A stretch of 64,000 bases of DNA from Streptomyces sp. TRM70350 (GTDB lineage Bacteria > Actinomycetota > Actinomycetes > Streptomycetales > Streptomycetaceae), in contig NZ_JAHUXH010000002.1 in assembly GCF_019219825.1 (NCBI RefSeq), positions 124,001-188,000 on the forward strand. The letters are read 5' to 3'. Positions 28,033-37,121 of the stretch are shown piece after piece (the first letter of the stretch is position 1; each line of letters starts with the position of its first letter). The position numbers were made by a program, and so were the translations under genes. Below the pieces are notes generated by a model that was given only the letters and a program-made list of their open reading frames with translations, searched no databases and was not told the DNA's origin.

Positions 28033-28066
28033 TAAGTGCGTACTTAGTAAGTAAGTGCAGGCTTAG
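28033..28066 (-). promoter_or_regulatory. Two tandem 14-bp inverted repeats upstream of bfr
   Basis: TAAGTGCGTACTTA (28033-28046) and TAAGTGCAGGCTTA (28052-28065) are spaced exactly 19 bp apart. Each has the form TAAGT-N4-5-CTTA, and both are followed by GT. The region is AT-richer than its surroundings. A TetR- or MarR-like dimer on one DNA face is the likely type of ligand. It serves bfr (minus) or the sulfite-oxidase-like gene (plus). Confidence 0.55.
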
Positions 28067-28132
28067 TGCGAGTTGCCCGATTCCGGACCGGGCTGGTCCT
28101 GTGCACTCTCCGCTGTCTGTCAGGATGGAGTC

Positions 28133-28765
28133 ATGGGTCATCCGGTGGAGAGCGAATCTGGAGCAGCGGCATCGTTCGAGCTTCCGCCGGGGCAGCGAGT
28201 GCAGCGCGGATGGCCGGTCACGCACTACGGCCCGGTGCCCAAGTTCCGGCCGGAGCGCTGGGAGTTCAGGGTCTTCGGCGCCACCGCCGACGGGGACAAG
28301 CACTGCTGGACCCACGAGGAGTTCACGGCCCTGCCGTACACCACCGTGGTGGCCGATCTGCACTGCGTCACGAAGTTCAGCATGCTCGGCGCGGAATGGG
28401 GTGGAATCCCCGCCCGGACCATCCTGGAGCTCGCGCCGCCCGCCCCGACTGTCACCCATGTGATGGTATGGGCGGAGTACGGCTTCAGCTCCAACCTCCG
28501 GCTCTCGGACTTCGCCTCCGAGCACACGATCTTCGCCACCCACAAGGACGGCGAACTCCTCACCGCCGAGCACGGCTTCCCGCTCCGCCTGATCGTCCCG
28601 CACCTGTACGCCTGGAAGGGCCCGAAATGGGTGCGCGGCGTGGAGTACATGACCGCGGACCGCCGCGGCTTCTGGGAGGAGCGCGGCTACCACAACATCG
28701 GCGATCCGTGGAAGGAACAGCGTTACTCGTACCAGGAGGAGCCCGGGGACGGCCCCGAGCTCTGA
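28133..28765 (+). CDS. Sulfite-oxidase-like molybdopterin enzyme
   Basis: 210 residues covering only the Mo-cofactor domain of the sulfite oxidase family (as in YedY/MsrP and SorA-like proteins). The molybdenum ligand is the Cys of ADLHCVTKFS (about 78). Flanking motifs are VTHYGPVPKF (N-terminal), ARTILELA, VMVWAEYGFSSNL, DGELLTAEHGFPLRLIVP, YAWKGPKWVRGVEYM and ERGYHNIGDPWKEQRY (C-terminal). No Tat signal is visible, so it may be cytoplasmic. CAGGAT 6 nt before the ATG could be a -10 of a leaderless transcript. Electron acceptor and substrate unknown. Confidence 0.85.
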   Translation: MGHPVESESGAAASFELPPGQRVQRGWPVTHYGPVPKFRPERWEFRVFGATADGDKHCWTHEEFTALPYTTVVADLHCVTKFSMLGAEWGGIPARTILELAPPAPTVTHVMVWAEYGFSSNLRLSDFASEHTIFATHKDGELLTAEHGFPLRLIVPHLYAWKGPKWVRGVEYMTADRRGFWEERGYHNIGDPWKEQRYSYQEEPGDGPEL

Positions 28766-28777
28766 CTCCTGGGGGGC

Positions 28778-29653
28778 TCACCCGTCCCTGAGCTTCTTCA
28801 GCCGCTCCACGTCCGCCGCATGCCCCTGCTTGCCGCCGGGAGTCTCGATGATCAGCGGGACGCCCTCGGTGGCGGGGTGGGTCATCAGGGCGCGGAACGG
28901 GTCCTCACCGATGTGGCCGACGCCGATGTTCTCGTGCCGGTCCTTGTGTGCGCCCACCATGTCCTTGGAGTCGTTGGCGTGGATCAGCTTCAGCCGGCCC
29001 TCGCCGACCGTGTCGAGAAGCAGGTCCAGCGTCTGGTGCATGCCGTTCGGGCCGGTCAGATCGTGCCCGGCGGCGAAGATGTGGCAGGTGTCGAGGCAGA
29101 CGCCCAGCTTCGGGTGGGCGTCCAGCGCCTCGAAGTACGGCCCGAAGTCCCAGGTGCGGGAGCACAGCGAGGCGCCCTGGCCCGCCGTGGACTCCAGCAG
29201 GAGGTACGGGTCGTCGTCGGTCAGCTCGTCGAGCAGCGGCAGCAGGTACTCCCGTACCTGCTTCAGCGCCACCGACCTCTCCCCGCCGCCGGTCGCGCTC
29301 CCGGTGTGCACCACCACGCCGAGCGCGCCGATCGCCCGGCCGCGCCGCAGTGAGTGCCGCAGCGACTCCACCGACCGCTCGACAGTGGCCTCCGTGTGCG
29401 AGCCGAAGTTGATCAGGTACGGCGCGTGCACATACGCCGGGATCGACTCCTCCGCGCACGCCGCGCGGAACGCCTCGTCCTGGCGCGGGTCACCGACCGG
29501 GGTGGCCCAGCCACGCGGGTTGGCGACGAAGACCTGCACGGTCTCGGCCTTGAGATCGTGGGCGTAGGTGAGGCCCACGGAGTGCAGGCCGCCGGCCACG
29601 GGGACGTGACCGCCGATGGGGTTGCGGGAGGGACCGGGGTGTTGACTCTTCAC
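28778..29653 (-). CDS. nfo: Deoxyribonuclease IV (AP endonuclease family 2)
   Basis: 291 residues, GTG 29653. TIM-barrel features of endonuclease IV: IGGHVPVAGGLHSV at the N-terminus, AYVHAPYLINFGS (His ligand), GVVVHTGSATGGG, LLLESTAGQGASLCS (Glu ligand), LGVCLDTCHIFAAGHDL (Asp, His), KLIHANDSKDMVGAHKDRHENIGVGHIG (three ligands) and a terminal LIIETPGG. It cleaves abasic sites in base-excision repair with three zinc ions. It lies 34 bp downstream of the Ser/Thr kinase gene and may be cotranscribed. It is convergent with the sulfite-oxidase-like gene (12 bp between stops). Confidence 0.94.
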   Translation of the reverse strand: MKSQHPGPSRNPIGGHVPVAGGLHSVGLTYAHDLKAETVQVFVANPRGWATPVGDPRQDEAFRAACAEESIPAYVHAPYLINFGSHTEATVERSVESLRHSLRRGRAIGALGVVVHTGSATGGGERSVALKQVREYLLPLLDELTDDDPYLLLESTAGQGASLCSRTWDFGPYFEALDAHPKLGVCLDTCHIFAAGHDLTGPNGMHQTLDLLLDTVGEGRLKLIHANDSKDMVGAHKDRHENIGVGHIGEDPFRALMTHPATEGVPLIIETPGGKQGHAADVERLKKLRDG

Positions 29654-29687
29654 CCGTTCAGGGTGTCATGGGCCCCGGGGTGCCCCG

Positions 29688-31613
29688 TCAGCGGATCTCG
29701 ATGGTGATCGTCGACCCCTTGGGGGCCGTCTCCCCGCCCTCCACGGACTGGCCCCGCACGGTGTCGCCGAACAGCCCGAGCAGCCCGCGGTCCTCCTTGA
29801 CCTCGAAACCGGCGTCCTGCAGCGTCTGCTTGGCCTCGTCCACGCTGTCGCCCACCACGTCCGGGACCTCGATCATCTCCGGCCCCTTGGACAGCGTCAG
29901 CGTCACCGTGTCGCCCTCGGCGGCACGGCCGTCGGGGCCCGGGTTCTGCCGGGCGACCTGACCCGCCTCGAACTCCGAGTTGATCCGCTCGGCGGCGATC
30001 CGCACCTTCAGGCCCGCCTCCTGGAGCCGCTGCCTGGCCTCGCCGAGGCCACGGCCGGTGACGTCGGGGATGTCCACGGGGGCGCCCTTGCTGACGGTGA
30101 GCGCGATCGCCTTGCCCGCGCGCGTGGTCGTGCCCGTCGCCGGGTCCGTGCTGATCACGAAGCCCCGGGGGACGTCCTCGCTGAAGGCCCGGGTCACCAT
30201 GCCCGGCTCCAGCCCGCTGTCCTTGAGCACGCTGCGTGCCTTGTCCAGCCGGTACCCCGCGAGATCCGGCACCTTCACCGTCTCGGGGCCGTCGGAGACG
30301 GTGAGCGTCACGGAGTCGTTGTGCCGGATCCGGGAGCCCGGCGCCGGGTCGGTGCTGATGATCGTGCCGCGCTTCACCGTGTCGCTGTAGGCGTGCTTGA
30401 CCTGCCCGACCGCCAGCCCGGCGTCCGCGAGCCGGTCCTTGGCCTGCGCCTCCGTCTTCGCCAGCAGCGGTGGGACCTCGGTGAACTGGCCCGAGTTGAT
30501 GTACCACACGCCCACACCGAGGCCGAGCGCCAGCAGCACGGCGGCGACGACCGTGACGACCGTGCGCGGCGGCCGTGCGCGGCGGCGCGGAGCGTCCAGG
30601 GGCGGGGACTGCAGCCGACTGGTCCGGTGGTACGAGGACTCGTCGCCGTCCTCGTTGACGGGCAGCTGCCGCAGCGCGGTCATCGCGCGCGGGATCACGC
30701 TCGTACGGTCGTCGGCGTTGTCGTGCTCCGCCGCGATCGCCTGCGGGGGCACCGCGTCGAGCTGGTCCGCGCTGAGCGCGCCGCGCGCCTCACGGACCTG
30801 CGCGAGCAGCGCCACGGCGTCGTGCGGCCGGATCTCCGGCGTGCGGGCGGTCGCCACGGCGACCAGCTCGTCCAGCTCGTACGGCAGGCCGGGCACGGCC
30901 GCCGAGGGCGGCGGGACGTCGTCGTGGACGTGCCGGTAGAGCACCTGGGCGGGGGAGTCCCCGGTGTGCGGCTTGGCGCCGGTCAGCATCTCGTAGAGCA
31001 CCACACCGCACGCGTACACGTCGACGCGGGGGTCGGCGCTGCCGTGCTCGATCTGCTCCGGGGCGAGATAGGAGACCGTGCCGAGGACGGACCCGGTGGT
31101 GTGCGTGACCGTGTCCACGGCGCGGACGAGCCCGAAGTCGGCGACCTTCACCCGGCCGTCGTCCCCTATGAGGACGTTCTCCGGCTTCATGTCCCGGTGC
31201 ACGAACCCGGCGCGGTGCGCGGCGCCCAGCGCGGCGAGGACCGGCTCCAGGATGTCCAGCGCGGCGCGCGGCTGCAGCGCCCCGCGCTCGCGCAGCACGT
31301 CCCGCAGGGTGCAGCCGGAGACGTACTCCATGGCCAGGTAGACATACGACCCGTCAGCCCCCTGGTCGAACACCTGGACGACGTTGGGGTGGGCGAGCCG
31401 GGCCACCGACTTGGCCTCGCGGATGAACCGCTCGACGAAGGAGCCGTCGGCGGCCAGGGCCGGATGCATCACCTTGAGCGCGAGCACGCGGTCGAGGCGG
31501 GTGTCCACGGCCCGGTAGACCGTGGCCATCCCGCCGACCGCGATCCGCGCGTCGACGCGATAACGGCCGTCGAGCAGCTGCCCGACCAGAGGGTCCTGAA
31601 GGGTCGTGTCCAC
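29688..31613 (-). CDS. Transmembrane Ser/Thr protein kinase with four PASTA domains
   Basis: 641 residues. Kinase domain about 18-275: glycine loop VGGMATVYRA, lysine in ALKVM (about 47), HRDMKPEN (catalytic Asp about 141), DFG (159-161) and APEQ. A 75-residue linker is followed by one membrane helix at about 351-372 and four PASTA repeats to the C-terminus, which bind muropeptides or lipid II outside the cell. GTG 31613 is preferred: TACACT (plus 31621-31626) lies 7 nt upstream, leaderless. Its position beside the Rv2175c-type gene resembles PknL in mycobacteria, though PknL lacks PASTA domains. Confidence 0.93.
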   Translation of the reverse strand: MDTTLQDPLVGQLLDGRYRVDARIAVGGMATVYRAVDTRLDRVLALKVMHPALAADGSFVERFIREAKSVARLAHPNVVQVFDQGADGSYVYLAMEYVSGCTLRDVLRERGALQPRAALDILEPVLAALGAAHRAGFVHRDMKPENVLIGDDGRVKVADFGLVRAVDTVTHTTGSVLGTVSYLAPEQIEHGSADPRVDVYACGVVLYEMLTGAKPHTGDSPAQVLYRHVHDDVPPPSAAVPGLPYELDELVAVATARTPEIRPHDAVALLAQVREARGALSADQLDAVPPQAIAAEHDNADDRTSVIPRAMTALRQLPVNEDGDESSYHRTSRLQSPPLDAPRRRARPPRTVVTVVAAVLLALGLGVGVWYINSGQFTEVPPLLAKTEAQAKDRLADAGLAVGQVKHAYSDTVKRGTIISTDPAPGSRIRHNDSVTLTVSDGPETVKVPDLAGYRLDKARSVLKDSGLEPGMVTRAFSEDVPRGFVISTDPATGTTTRAGKAIALTVSKGAPVDIPDVTGRGLGEARQRLQEAGLKVRIAAERINSEFEAGQVARQNPGPDGRAAEGDTVTLTLSKGPEMIEVPDVVGDSVDEAKQTLQDAGFEVKEDRGLLGLFGDTVRGQSVEGGETAPKGSTITIEIR

Positions 31614-31698
31614 GCAGGCGAGTGTACGAGCCGCCACCGACACTCCTGGCCGCTTCCCGCGGCACCGGGGCGGGACTGCAGCCGACCTGTGACGTGTA

Positions 31699-31750
31699 TT
31701 ACTCAACTGCGGGCACGCACCGGTCTTACTCAACTGCGGGCACGCACCGG
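31699..31750 (-). repeat. Two 25-bp direct repeats directly after the thiG stop codon
   Basis: TTACTCAACTGCGGGCACGC and the following ACCGG occur at 31699-31723 and 31726-31750 (27-bp period). On the minus strand the array begins at the thiG TGA and each unit ends in TTGAGTAA. Confidence 0.92.
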
Positions 31751-31751
31751 C

Positions 31752-32552
<801 letters not shown>

Positions 32553-32753
32553 TCAGCCTCCTTGGACGGCGGTGAGGACTTCGACACGGTCCCCCTCGGA
32601 CAGCGGCGTGGTCGGCCACTGCGCGCGCGGGACGACGGTTTCGTTGAGGGCGGCGGCCACTCCGGAGGGCGCCGCGGTGAGGGTGCGTACGAGGGCGTCG
32701 AGAGCCGTGCCGTCGGCGATCCGGCGGGGCTCACCGTTGACGGAGATGATCAT
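32553..32753 (-). CDS. thiS: Sulfur carrier protein ThiS
   Basis: 66 residues of ubiquitin-like fold ending in the obligatory Gly-Gly (AVQGG), which is thiocarboxylated to donate sulfur to ThiG. N-terminus MIISVNGEPRRI; mid part ALNETVVPRAQW is typical. The ATG overlaps the thiO stop (ATGA), so translation is coupled. No thiF adenylyltransferase is visible in the window. Confidence 0.96.
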   Translation of the reverse strand: MIISVNGEPRRIADGTALDALVRTLTAAPSGVAAALNETVVPRAQWPTTPLSEGDRVEVLTAVQGG

Positions 32754-33916
32754 GCGGGCTGCTCCGTGAGTGCGGCGCTGAAGCGCTTCGGCGTGAAGGG
32801 GCGGGCCTCGTCCGGGAGTTCACCGGTGGTCAGGACGTGCGCCATGGCGTCGCCGGTGACCGGGGTGAGCAGGACACCGTTGCGGTAGTGGCCGGTGGCC
32901 AGCAGCAGGCCGTCCAGGTCGGTCGGGCCGAGCAGGGGCGCGTTGTCGGGCGAGCCGGGGCGCAGTCCGGCCCGGGTCTCGGTCAGCGGCAGCTCGGTGA
33001 TGCCGGGGACCAGCTCGTGCGCGTCGCGCAGCAGCTCGTACACGCCCCCGGCGGTGACGGTGGTGTCCCAGCCCATCTCCTCACTGGTGGCGCCGACGAC
33101 CAGCTCGCCGCTCTCGCGCGGCACCAGGTAGACATGGCTGCCGCGCACCACCGCGCGCACGGTGCGGCTCAGGAACGGCGCGTGGCGCGGCGGCACGGTC
33201 AGCCGCAGCACCTGCCCCTTCACCGGCCGCACGGGCGGCAGTACGGCGTCCGGGACGCCCGCCAGCCGCCCGCTGAGGCTCCCGGCGGCCAGGACCACCC
33301 GACCGGCGGCCAACTCGGCCCCCGCGCGCGTGATGGCCCCCGCCGCCCGCTCCCCGACGACCAGCAGCCGCTCGGCCCACTCCCGGTGAAAGACCACACC
33401 CACCCGCTCGCACGCGGCCACCAGGGCCCCCGCGAGCCGCCGCGGGTCGATCTGGTGGTCGCCGTCGACCCGCAGCCCGCCGCGCACACCCGGCGCCAGC
33501 ATCGGCTCCAGGCGGCGGCAGTCCCGGCCGGACAGCCACTCGGAGTCCAGCCCCGAACGCCGCTGAAGGGCGTGCAGTTCGCGCAGATGGGCGCGGTCGT
33601 CGGCGTCCAGCGCGACGGCGAGCGTGCCGCACTGGCGGTAGCCGAGGTCCTGGCCGGTGAGATCGGTGAGCTCGGCCGCGAAGTCCGGATAGCGGCGGGC
33701 CGACGCGAGGTTCAGACCGAGCAGGGTCTCCTCGCCGTAGTGCAGTTCCGTGACGGCGGCCAGCATCCCGGCCGCCACCTGGGCGGCCCCGCCGCCCGGT
33801 TCGGGGTCCACCACCGCGGTGGCCAGTCCGCGCTGCGCGGCCCGCCAGGCCGTGACCAGACCGATGATTCCGCCCCCGATGACGAGGACGTCCGAGGTAC
33901 GTGCGGAAGACGACAC
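32750..33916 (-). CDS. thiO: Glycine oxidase ThiO
   Basis: 388 residues, FAD-dependent D-amino-acid-oxidase-type. The dinucleotide motif VLVIGGGIIGLVTAWRAAQRG opens the protein and VVDPEPGGGAAQVAAGML follows. Near the C-terminus, GLRPGSPDNAPLLGPTDLDG and LLATGHYRNGVLLTPVTGD are the ThiO signature. It oxidises glycine to dehydroglycine for thiazole formation. GTG 33916 lies downstream of the TPP riboswitch, whose last strand carries the SD (GGGAGGGG), so ligand binding should block ribosome access. Confidence 0.94.
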   Translation of the reverse strand: MSSSARTSDVLVIGGGIIGLVTAWRAAQRGLATAVVDPEPGGGAAQVAAGMLAAVTELHYGEETLLGLNLASARRYPDFAAELTDLTGQDLGYRQCGTLAVALDADDRAHLRELHALQRRSGLDSEWLSGRDCRRLEPMLAPGVRGGLRVDGDHQIDPRRLAGALVAACERVGVVFHREWAERLLVVGERAAGAITRAGAELAAGRVVLAAGSLSGRLAGVPDAVLPPVRPVKGQVLRLTVPPRHAPFLSRTVRAVVRGSHVYLVPRESGELVVGATSEEMGWDTTVTAGGVYELLRDAHELVPGITELPLTETRAGLRPGSPDNAPLLGPTDLDGLLLATGHYRNGVLLTPVTGDAMAHVLTTGELPDEARPFTPKRFSAALTEQPA

Positions 33917-33930
33917 GGGCGCTCAGCCCC

Positions 33931-34022
33931 TCCCTTCGCCGGCATGACCCGGATCAGGTTCGTACGGTCGGAGGCCGTCCAGCCTCCCTCTCAGCCCGGT
34001 GCGTCCGGGCTCCCGCGAGTGC
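33931..34022 (-). promoter_or_regulatory. TPP (THI-box) riboswitch of the thiO-thiS-thiG operon
   Basis: Read on the minus strand, the element contains CACCGGGCTGAGAGGGAGGC and, further on, GAACCTGATCCGGGTCATGC followed by CGGCGAAGGGA. These are the conserved pyrimidine-sensor (CTGAGA) and pyrophosphate-sensor (ACCTGAT...GGGT...AUGCCGGCGAAGGGA) segments of TPP riboswitches. The closing strand merges with the SD of thiO, pointing to translational control. Confidence 0.97.
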
Positions 34023-34077
34023 TTTACGGTGGCCACCCTAGCTCTTGCTTCCACGCCTCTGTAAGGGAGCCTCTGTC

Positions 34078-34416
34078 ATGCCTCGCTCACTCGACGGCCT
34101 CGTGCTCGCCCCTGTCGCCGACCAGGCGCCGGGTCAGGTGGGGACGCGCACCCGGTTCACGTACCACGAGCAGGACGGCGAGGTCTGGGCCGAGTACGCG
34201 GGTGGGGACGTCGTCCGCGGGTACCTGGTGGGCACCCGCGAGGGCGACCGGCTGGACTTCCGCTACGTGCAGCTGAAGCAGGACGGGACGACGTCCTCGG
34301 GGCACTGTGTGTCGACGGTCGTGGAGCTGCCGGACGGGCGGGTGCGGCTGGCGGAGAGCTGGGAGTGGGAGTCGCAGGCGGGCAGCGGGACGAGTGTGGT
34401 CGAGCAGGTCGGGTAG
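34078..34416 (+). CDS. Small beta-rich protein of unknown function
   Basis: 112 residues, ATG 34078 after AAGGGAGCC. The sequence alternates short predicted strands (GTRTRFTYHEQDGEVWAEYA, DVVRGYLVGTREGDRLDFRY, GHCVSTVVELPDGRVRLAES, WEWESQAGSG) like a small beta-barrel or lipocalin-like fold. Homologues are often labelled N-acetylglutamate synthase in databases (from memory), but no acetyltransferase motif is visible and I would not adopt that name. It diverges from the thiamine operon. No signal or membrane segment. Confidence 0.7.
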   Translation: MPRSLDGLVLAPVADQAPGQVGTRTRFTYHEQDGEVWAEYAGGDVVRGYLVGTREGDRLDFRYVQLKQDGTTSSGHCVSTVVELPDGRVRLAESWEWESQAGSGTSVVEQVG

Positions 34417-34450
34417 CGATGTGGAGCAGGTCACCGACCCCGCCCCCTGA

Positions 34451-34476
34451 CTGACAATCTGTCAGTTGTCTATGGT
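34451..34476 (+). promoter_or_regulatory. Operator-like palindrome and leaderless promoter of the FAD oxidoreductase gene
   Basis: CTGACA-ATC-TGTCAG (34451-34465) is a perfect 6-bp inverted repeat located where the -35 should be. TATGGT (34471-34476) is 6 nt before the GTG at 34483. Confidence 0.55.
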
Positions 34477-34482
34477 GATCAG

Positions 34483-35700
34483 GTGAGCGAGCAGAGAAGG
34501 GCACAGGCGCGGCGCGTGGTCGTCGTGGGCGCGGGCATGGCCGGGGTGCAGACGGCCGTCGCCCTGCGGGAACAGGGCTTCACGGGCACCGTGACGCTGA
34601 TCGGCGCCGAGCCCCACCGGCCGTACGACCGGCCGCCGCTGTCCAAGGCCGTCCTGCTCGGGAAGGCCGAGGGCTCCGCCTTCGACGTCGACTTCGAGGC
34701 GCTCGGCATCGACCTCCACCTCGGGCGTGAGGTGACCGGTGTCCGCATCGGTGACCACGAGCTGGACACCGAGGCCGGGCCGGTGCCGTACGACGTGCTG
34801 GTCCTCGCCACCGGCGCCGAACCCATCACCCTGCCGGGCGCGGAGGGCGTCCCCGGCGTGCATCTGCTGCGCACCCTCGACGACGCCGAACGGCTGCGGC
34901 CGGTGCTCGCCCGGCAGCACCACATCGTGGTCGTCGGCGCGGGCTGGATCGGCGCCGAGTTCGCCACGGCCGCCCGGGAGGCGGGCTGCGCGGTGACCGT
35001 CGTGGAGGCCGCGGACCGCCCGCTCGCCGGGGCGCTGCCCGCCGAGGTGGCCGCGCCGATGGCCGCCTGGTACGCCGACAGCGGGGCCGTCCTGCGCACC
35101 CACGCGCGCGTGCGGCGTGTCGAGCCGGGCGCGGTCGTCCTGGACGACGGCTCGCGGGTGCCCGCCGGCGCCGTCGTGGTCGGCATCGGTGCCCGGCCCG
35201 CCACGCGCTGGCTCACCGGCTGCGGCATCGAGCTCGGCGCGCACGGCGAGGTCGTGGCCGACGACCACCTGCGCACCTCGGCGCCGGACGTCTACGCGGT
35301 CGGCGACTGCGCGTCCTTCCCTTCCCGCAGGTACGGCGAGCGGCTGATGGTGCACCACTGGGACAACGCCCTGCAGGGCCCCCGTACGGTCGCGGCGAAC
35401 ATCATCGGCGAGGCACCGGCGGTCTACGACCCGGTGCCGTACTTCTGGTCCGAGCAGTTCGGGCGGTTCGTCCAGTACGCCGGGCACCACGCGTCCGCCG
35501 ACGCCACCGTGTGGCGCGGTGACCCGGCCGGGCCCGCCTGGTCGGTGTGCTGGCTCCGCGGGGGCCGGCTGGTCGCGCTGCTGGCCGTGGGCCGCCCGCG
35601 GGACCTGGCGCAGGGGCGGCGGCTGATCGAGGCCGGGACCGTGATGGACGCGGAGCTGCTGGCCGACCCGGCGCGCCCACTGAAGGCGGCCACGGCGTAG
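34483..35700 (+). CDS. NAD(P)/FAD-dependent oxidoreductase (ferredoxin/rubredoxin reductase-like)
   Basis: 405 residues. FAD motif VVVVGAGMAGVQTAVALREQG at the N-terminus, RPYDRPPLSKAVLLG (FAD loop typical of BphA4/putidaredoxin reductases), ATGAEP, then the NAD motif IVVVGAGWIGAEFATAAREAG and the FAD-ribityl VYAVGDCASF. The C-terminal domain (PYFWSEQFGRFVQYAGHH) matches reductase partners of [2Fe-2S] ferredoxins. It transfers electrons from NAD(P)H to a ferredoxin; the partner is not in the immediate vicinity. No SD precedes GTG 34483. It could also be an AIF-like or nitrite-reductase-like reductase, but the FWSEQF motif favours the ferredoxin reductase type. Confidence 0.9.
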   Translation: MSEQRRAQARRVVVVGAGMAGVQTAVALREQGFTGTVTLIGAEPHRPYDRPPLSKAVLLGKAEGSAFDVDFEALGIDLHLGREVTGVRIGDHELDTEAGPVPYDVLVLATGAEPITLPGAEGVPGVHLLRTLDDAERLRPVLARQHHIVVVGAGWIGAEFATAAREAGCAVTVVEAADRPLAGALPAEVAAPMAAWYADSGAVLRTHARVRRVEPGAVVLDDGSRVPAGAVVVGIGARPATRWLTGCGIELGAHGEVVADDHLRTSAPDVYAVGDCASFPSRRYGERLMVHHWDNALQGPRTVAANIIGEAPAVYDPVPYFWSEQFGRFVQYAGHHASADATVWRGDPAGPAWSVCWLRGGRLVALLAVGRPRDLAQGRRLIEAGTVMDAELLADPARPLKAATA

Positions 35701-35777
35701 CGCGTTCTCGCAGGTGGGTGGGGTTGTTGGGCGGGGCTGACTTCCGACTGTCAGTGGGGGATGGCAGGCTTGTTCCC

Positions 35778-36143
35778 GTGACCGAGATTGACGCAAAGAT
35801 CGATGCTCTCGTCCCCGCCTGGCTCACCCTCCCCGACATCGCCGAAAAGCTCGGCGTCGAGGTGACGCGTGTGCGGCAGCTGGTCAAGGAGGGCCAGCTC
35901 ATCGCCGTCCGCCGCGGTGAGAACCGCGCGCTGCACGTCCCCGCCGCCTTCATCGACGGAGACAAGGTCGTCAAGGGCCTGTCCGGGACCCTGACGCTCC
36001 TGCGGGACGACGGCTTCACGGACGAAGAGATGCTGGAGTGGCTCTTCACCCCCGACCCGACCCTGCCCGGAACGCCCGCGCAGGCGCTGAGCGAGAATCG
36101 CGGCACGGAGGTGAAGCGGCGGGCCCAGGCGCTCGCCGTCTGA
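35778..36143 (+). CDS. Rv2175c-family DNA-binding protein
   Basis: 121 residues, GTG 35778 without an SD (CAGGCT 7 nt upstream may be the -10). The N-terminal half is a winged helix-turn-helix of MerR/excisionase type (PAWLTLPDIAEKLGVEVTRV, RQLVKEGQLIAVRRGENRAL). The C-terminal half (GTLTLLRDDGFTDEEMLEWL) is the conserved partner domain. In M. tuberculosis Rv2175c is phosphorylated by the neighbouring kinase PknL, which lowers its DNA binding. Here a PASTA kinase lies 4 kb away, making a kinase-substrate relation plausible. Confidence 0.9.
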   Translation: MTEIDAKIDALVPAWLTLPDIAEKLGVEVTRVRQLVKEGQLIAVRRGENRALHVPAAFIDGDKVVKGLSGTLTLLRDDGFTDEEMLEWLFTPDPTLPGTPAQALSENRGTEVKRRAQALAV

Positions 36144-36176
36144 TCCCAGCCCGACCGGAGCAACCGTCCGGCGTAC

Positions 36177-36266
36177 GGGCCGTGGCCGGCCAGGGCCTGT
36201 CCCCTGGGCGCATGCCTGCCCCACGGGCGCAGGCATGATCCAGACGACAGGCCCGGGCCACGGCCC
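36177..36266 (+). other. Large nested inverted repeat between the Rv2175c-type gene and thiE
   Basis: Three nested pairs of complementary arms: GGGCCGTGGCC (36177-36187) with GGCCACGGCCC (36256-36266); GGCCTGTC (36194-36201) with GACAGGCC (36246-36253); CATGCCTGC (36211-36219) with GCAGGCATG (36229-36237). Together they give a 90-nt rod of 28 bp plus loops. It could be the terminator of the upstream gene or a leader structure of thiE. It does not contain TPP riboswitch motifs. Confidence 0.75.
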
Positions 36267-36346
36267 CCGGGCCGACCTCGCCCGGCGCGGCCCGTACGCC
36301 ACCGACAGTGACACCCAGAGATACCGATCCACGGGGGGACCCACGT

Positions 36347-37003
36347 ATGCCCGACACCGCCGCCACCGCTCGCGCCCGGCTCGCCGACGCCCGGGTGTAC
36401 CTGTGCACGGACGCCCGTAAGCGCCAGGGCGACCTGCCCGAGTTCCTGGACGCGGTCCTGACCGGCGGGGTCGACATCGTGCAACTGCGCGACAAGGACA
36501 TGGAGGCCGCCGAGGAGCTGGAGTACCTCAAGGTCTTCGCCGACGCCTGCGCCCGGCACGGCAGGCTGCTCGCCGTCAACGACCGCGCGGACGTCGCGCA
36601 CGCCGCCGGCGCCGATGTGCTCCACCTCGGCCAGGGCGACCTCCCGGTCCCGGCGGCCCGCGCGATCCTCGGCGACGACATCCTCATAGGGCGCTCCACA
36701 CACGCGGAGTCCGAGGCCGAGGCGGCGGCCCTCCAGGAGGGCGTGGACTACTTCTGCACCGGCCCCTGCTGGCCGACGCCCACCAAGCCCGGCCGCCACG
36801 CCCCCGGCCTCGGCCTGGTCCGGCACACGGCCGCGCTGGGCACCGCCCGCCCCTGGTTCGCCATCGGCGGCATCGACCTCGGCAACCTCGACGAGGTCCT
36901 GGAGGCGGGCGCCCGCCGGGTGGTCGTCGTCCGCGCGATCACCGAGGCGGACGACCCGGGCGCGGCGGCGGCGGAGTTCGCGAAGCGGCTGCGAGGCGTG
37001 TGA
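36347..37003 (+). CDS. thiE: Thiamine-phosphate synthase ThiE
   Basis: 218 residues, ATG 36347 after GGGGGGA. TIM barrel motifs: [107 protein letters not shown] and [20 protein letters not shown]. It couples HMP pyrophosphate and thiazole phosphate to thiamine phosphate. It is separated from the thiO-S-G operon and has no TPP riboswitch of its own that I can see. Confidence 0.96.
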   Translation: MPDTAATARARLADARVYLCTDARKRQGDLPEFLDAVLTGGVDIVQLRDKDMEAAEELEYLKVFADACARHGRLLAVNDRADVAHAAGADVLHLGQGDLPVPAARAILGDDILIGRSTHAESEAEAAALQEGVDYFCTGPCWPTPTKPGRHAPGLGLVRHTAALGTARPWFAIGGIDLGNLDEVLEAGARRVVVVRAITEADDPGAAAAEFAKRLRGV

Positions 37004-37121
37004 GGCGAGGTCGGCGGGCGGGACGCCGGGCGTTGTCCAAGGGATGGACAACAAGCCGACAATTCGGGCAAATTTCCGACGTCCGGTTGGGGGACCGGCA
37101 GCCCCTGGCTAACCTGCCCGT

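Noticed and set aside
36144-36346. TPP riboswitch in front of thiE
   Set aside because: No CTGAGA or ACCTGAT segment is present; the structure there is a nested inverted repeat instead.
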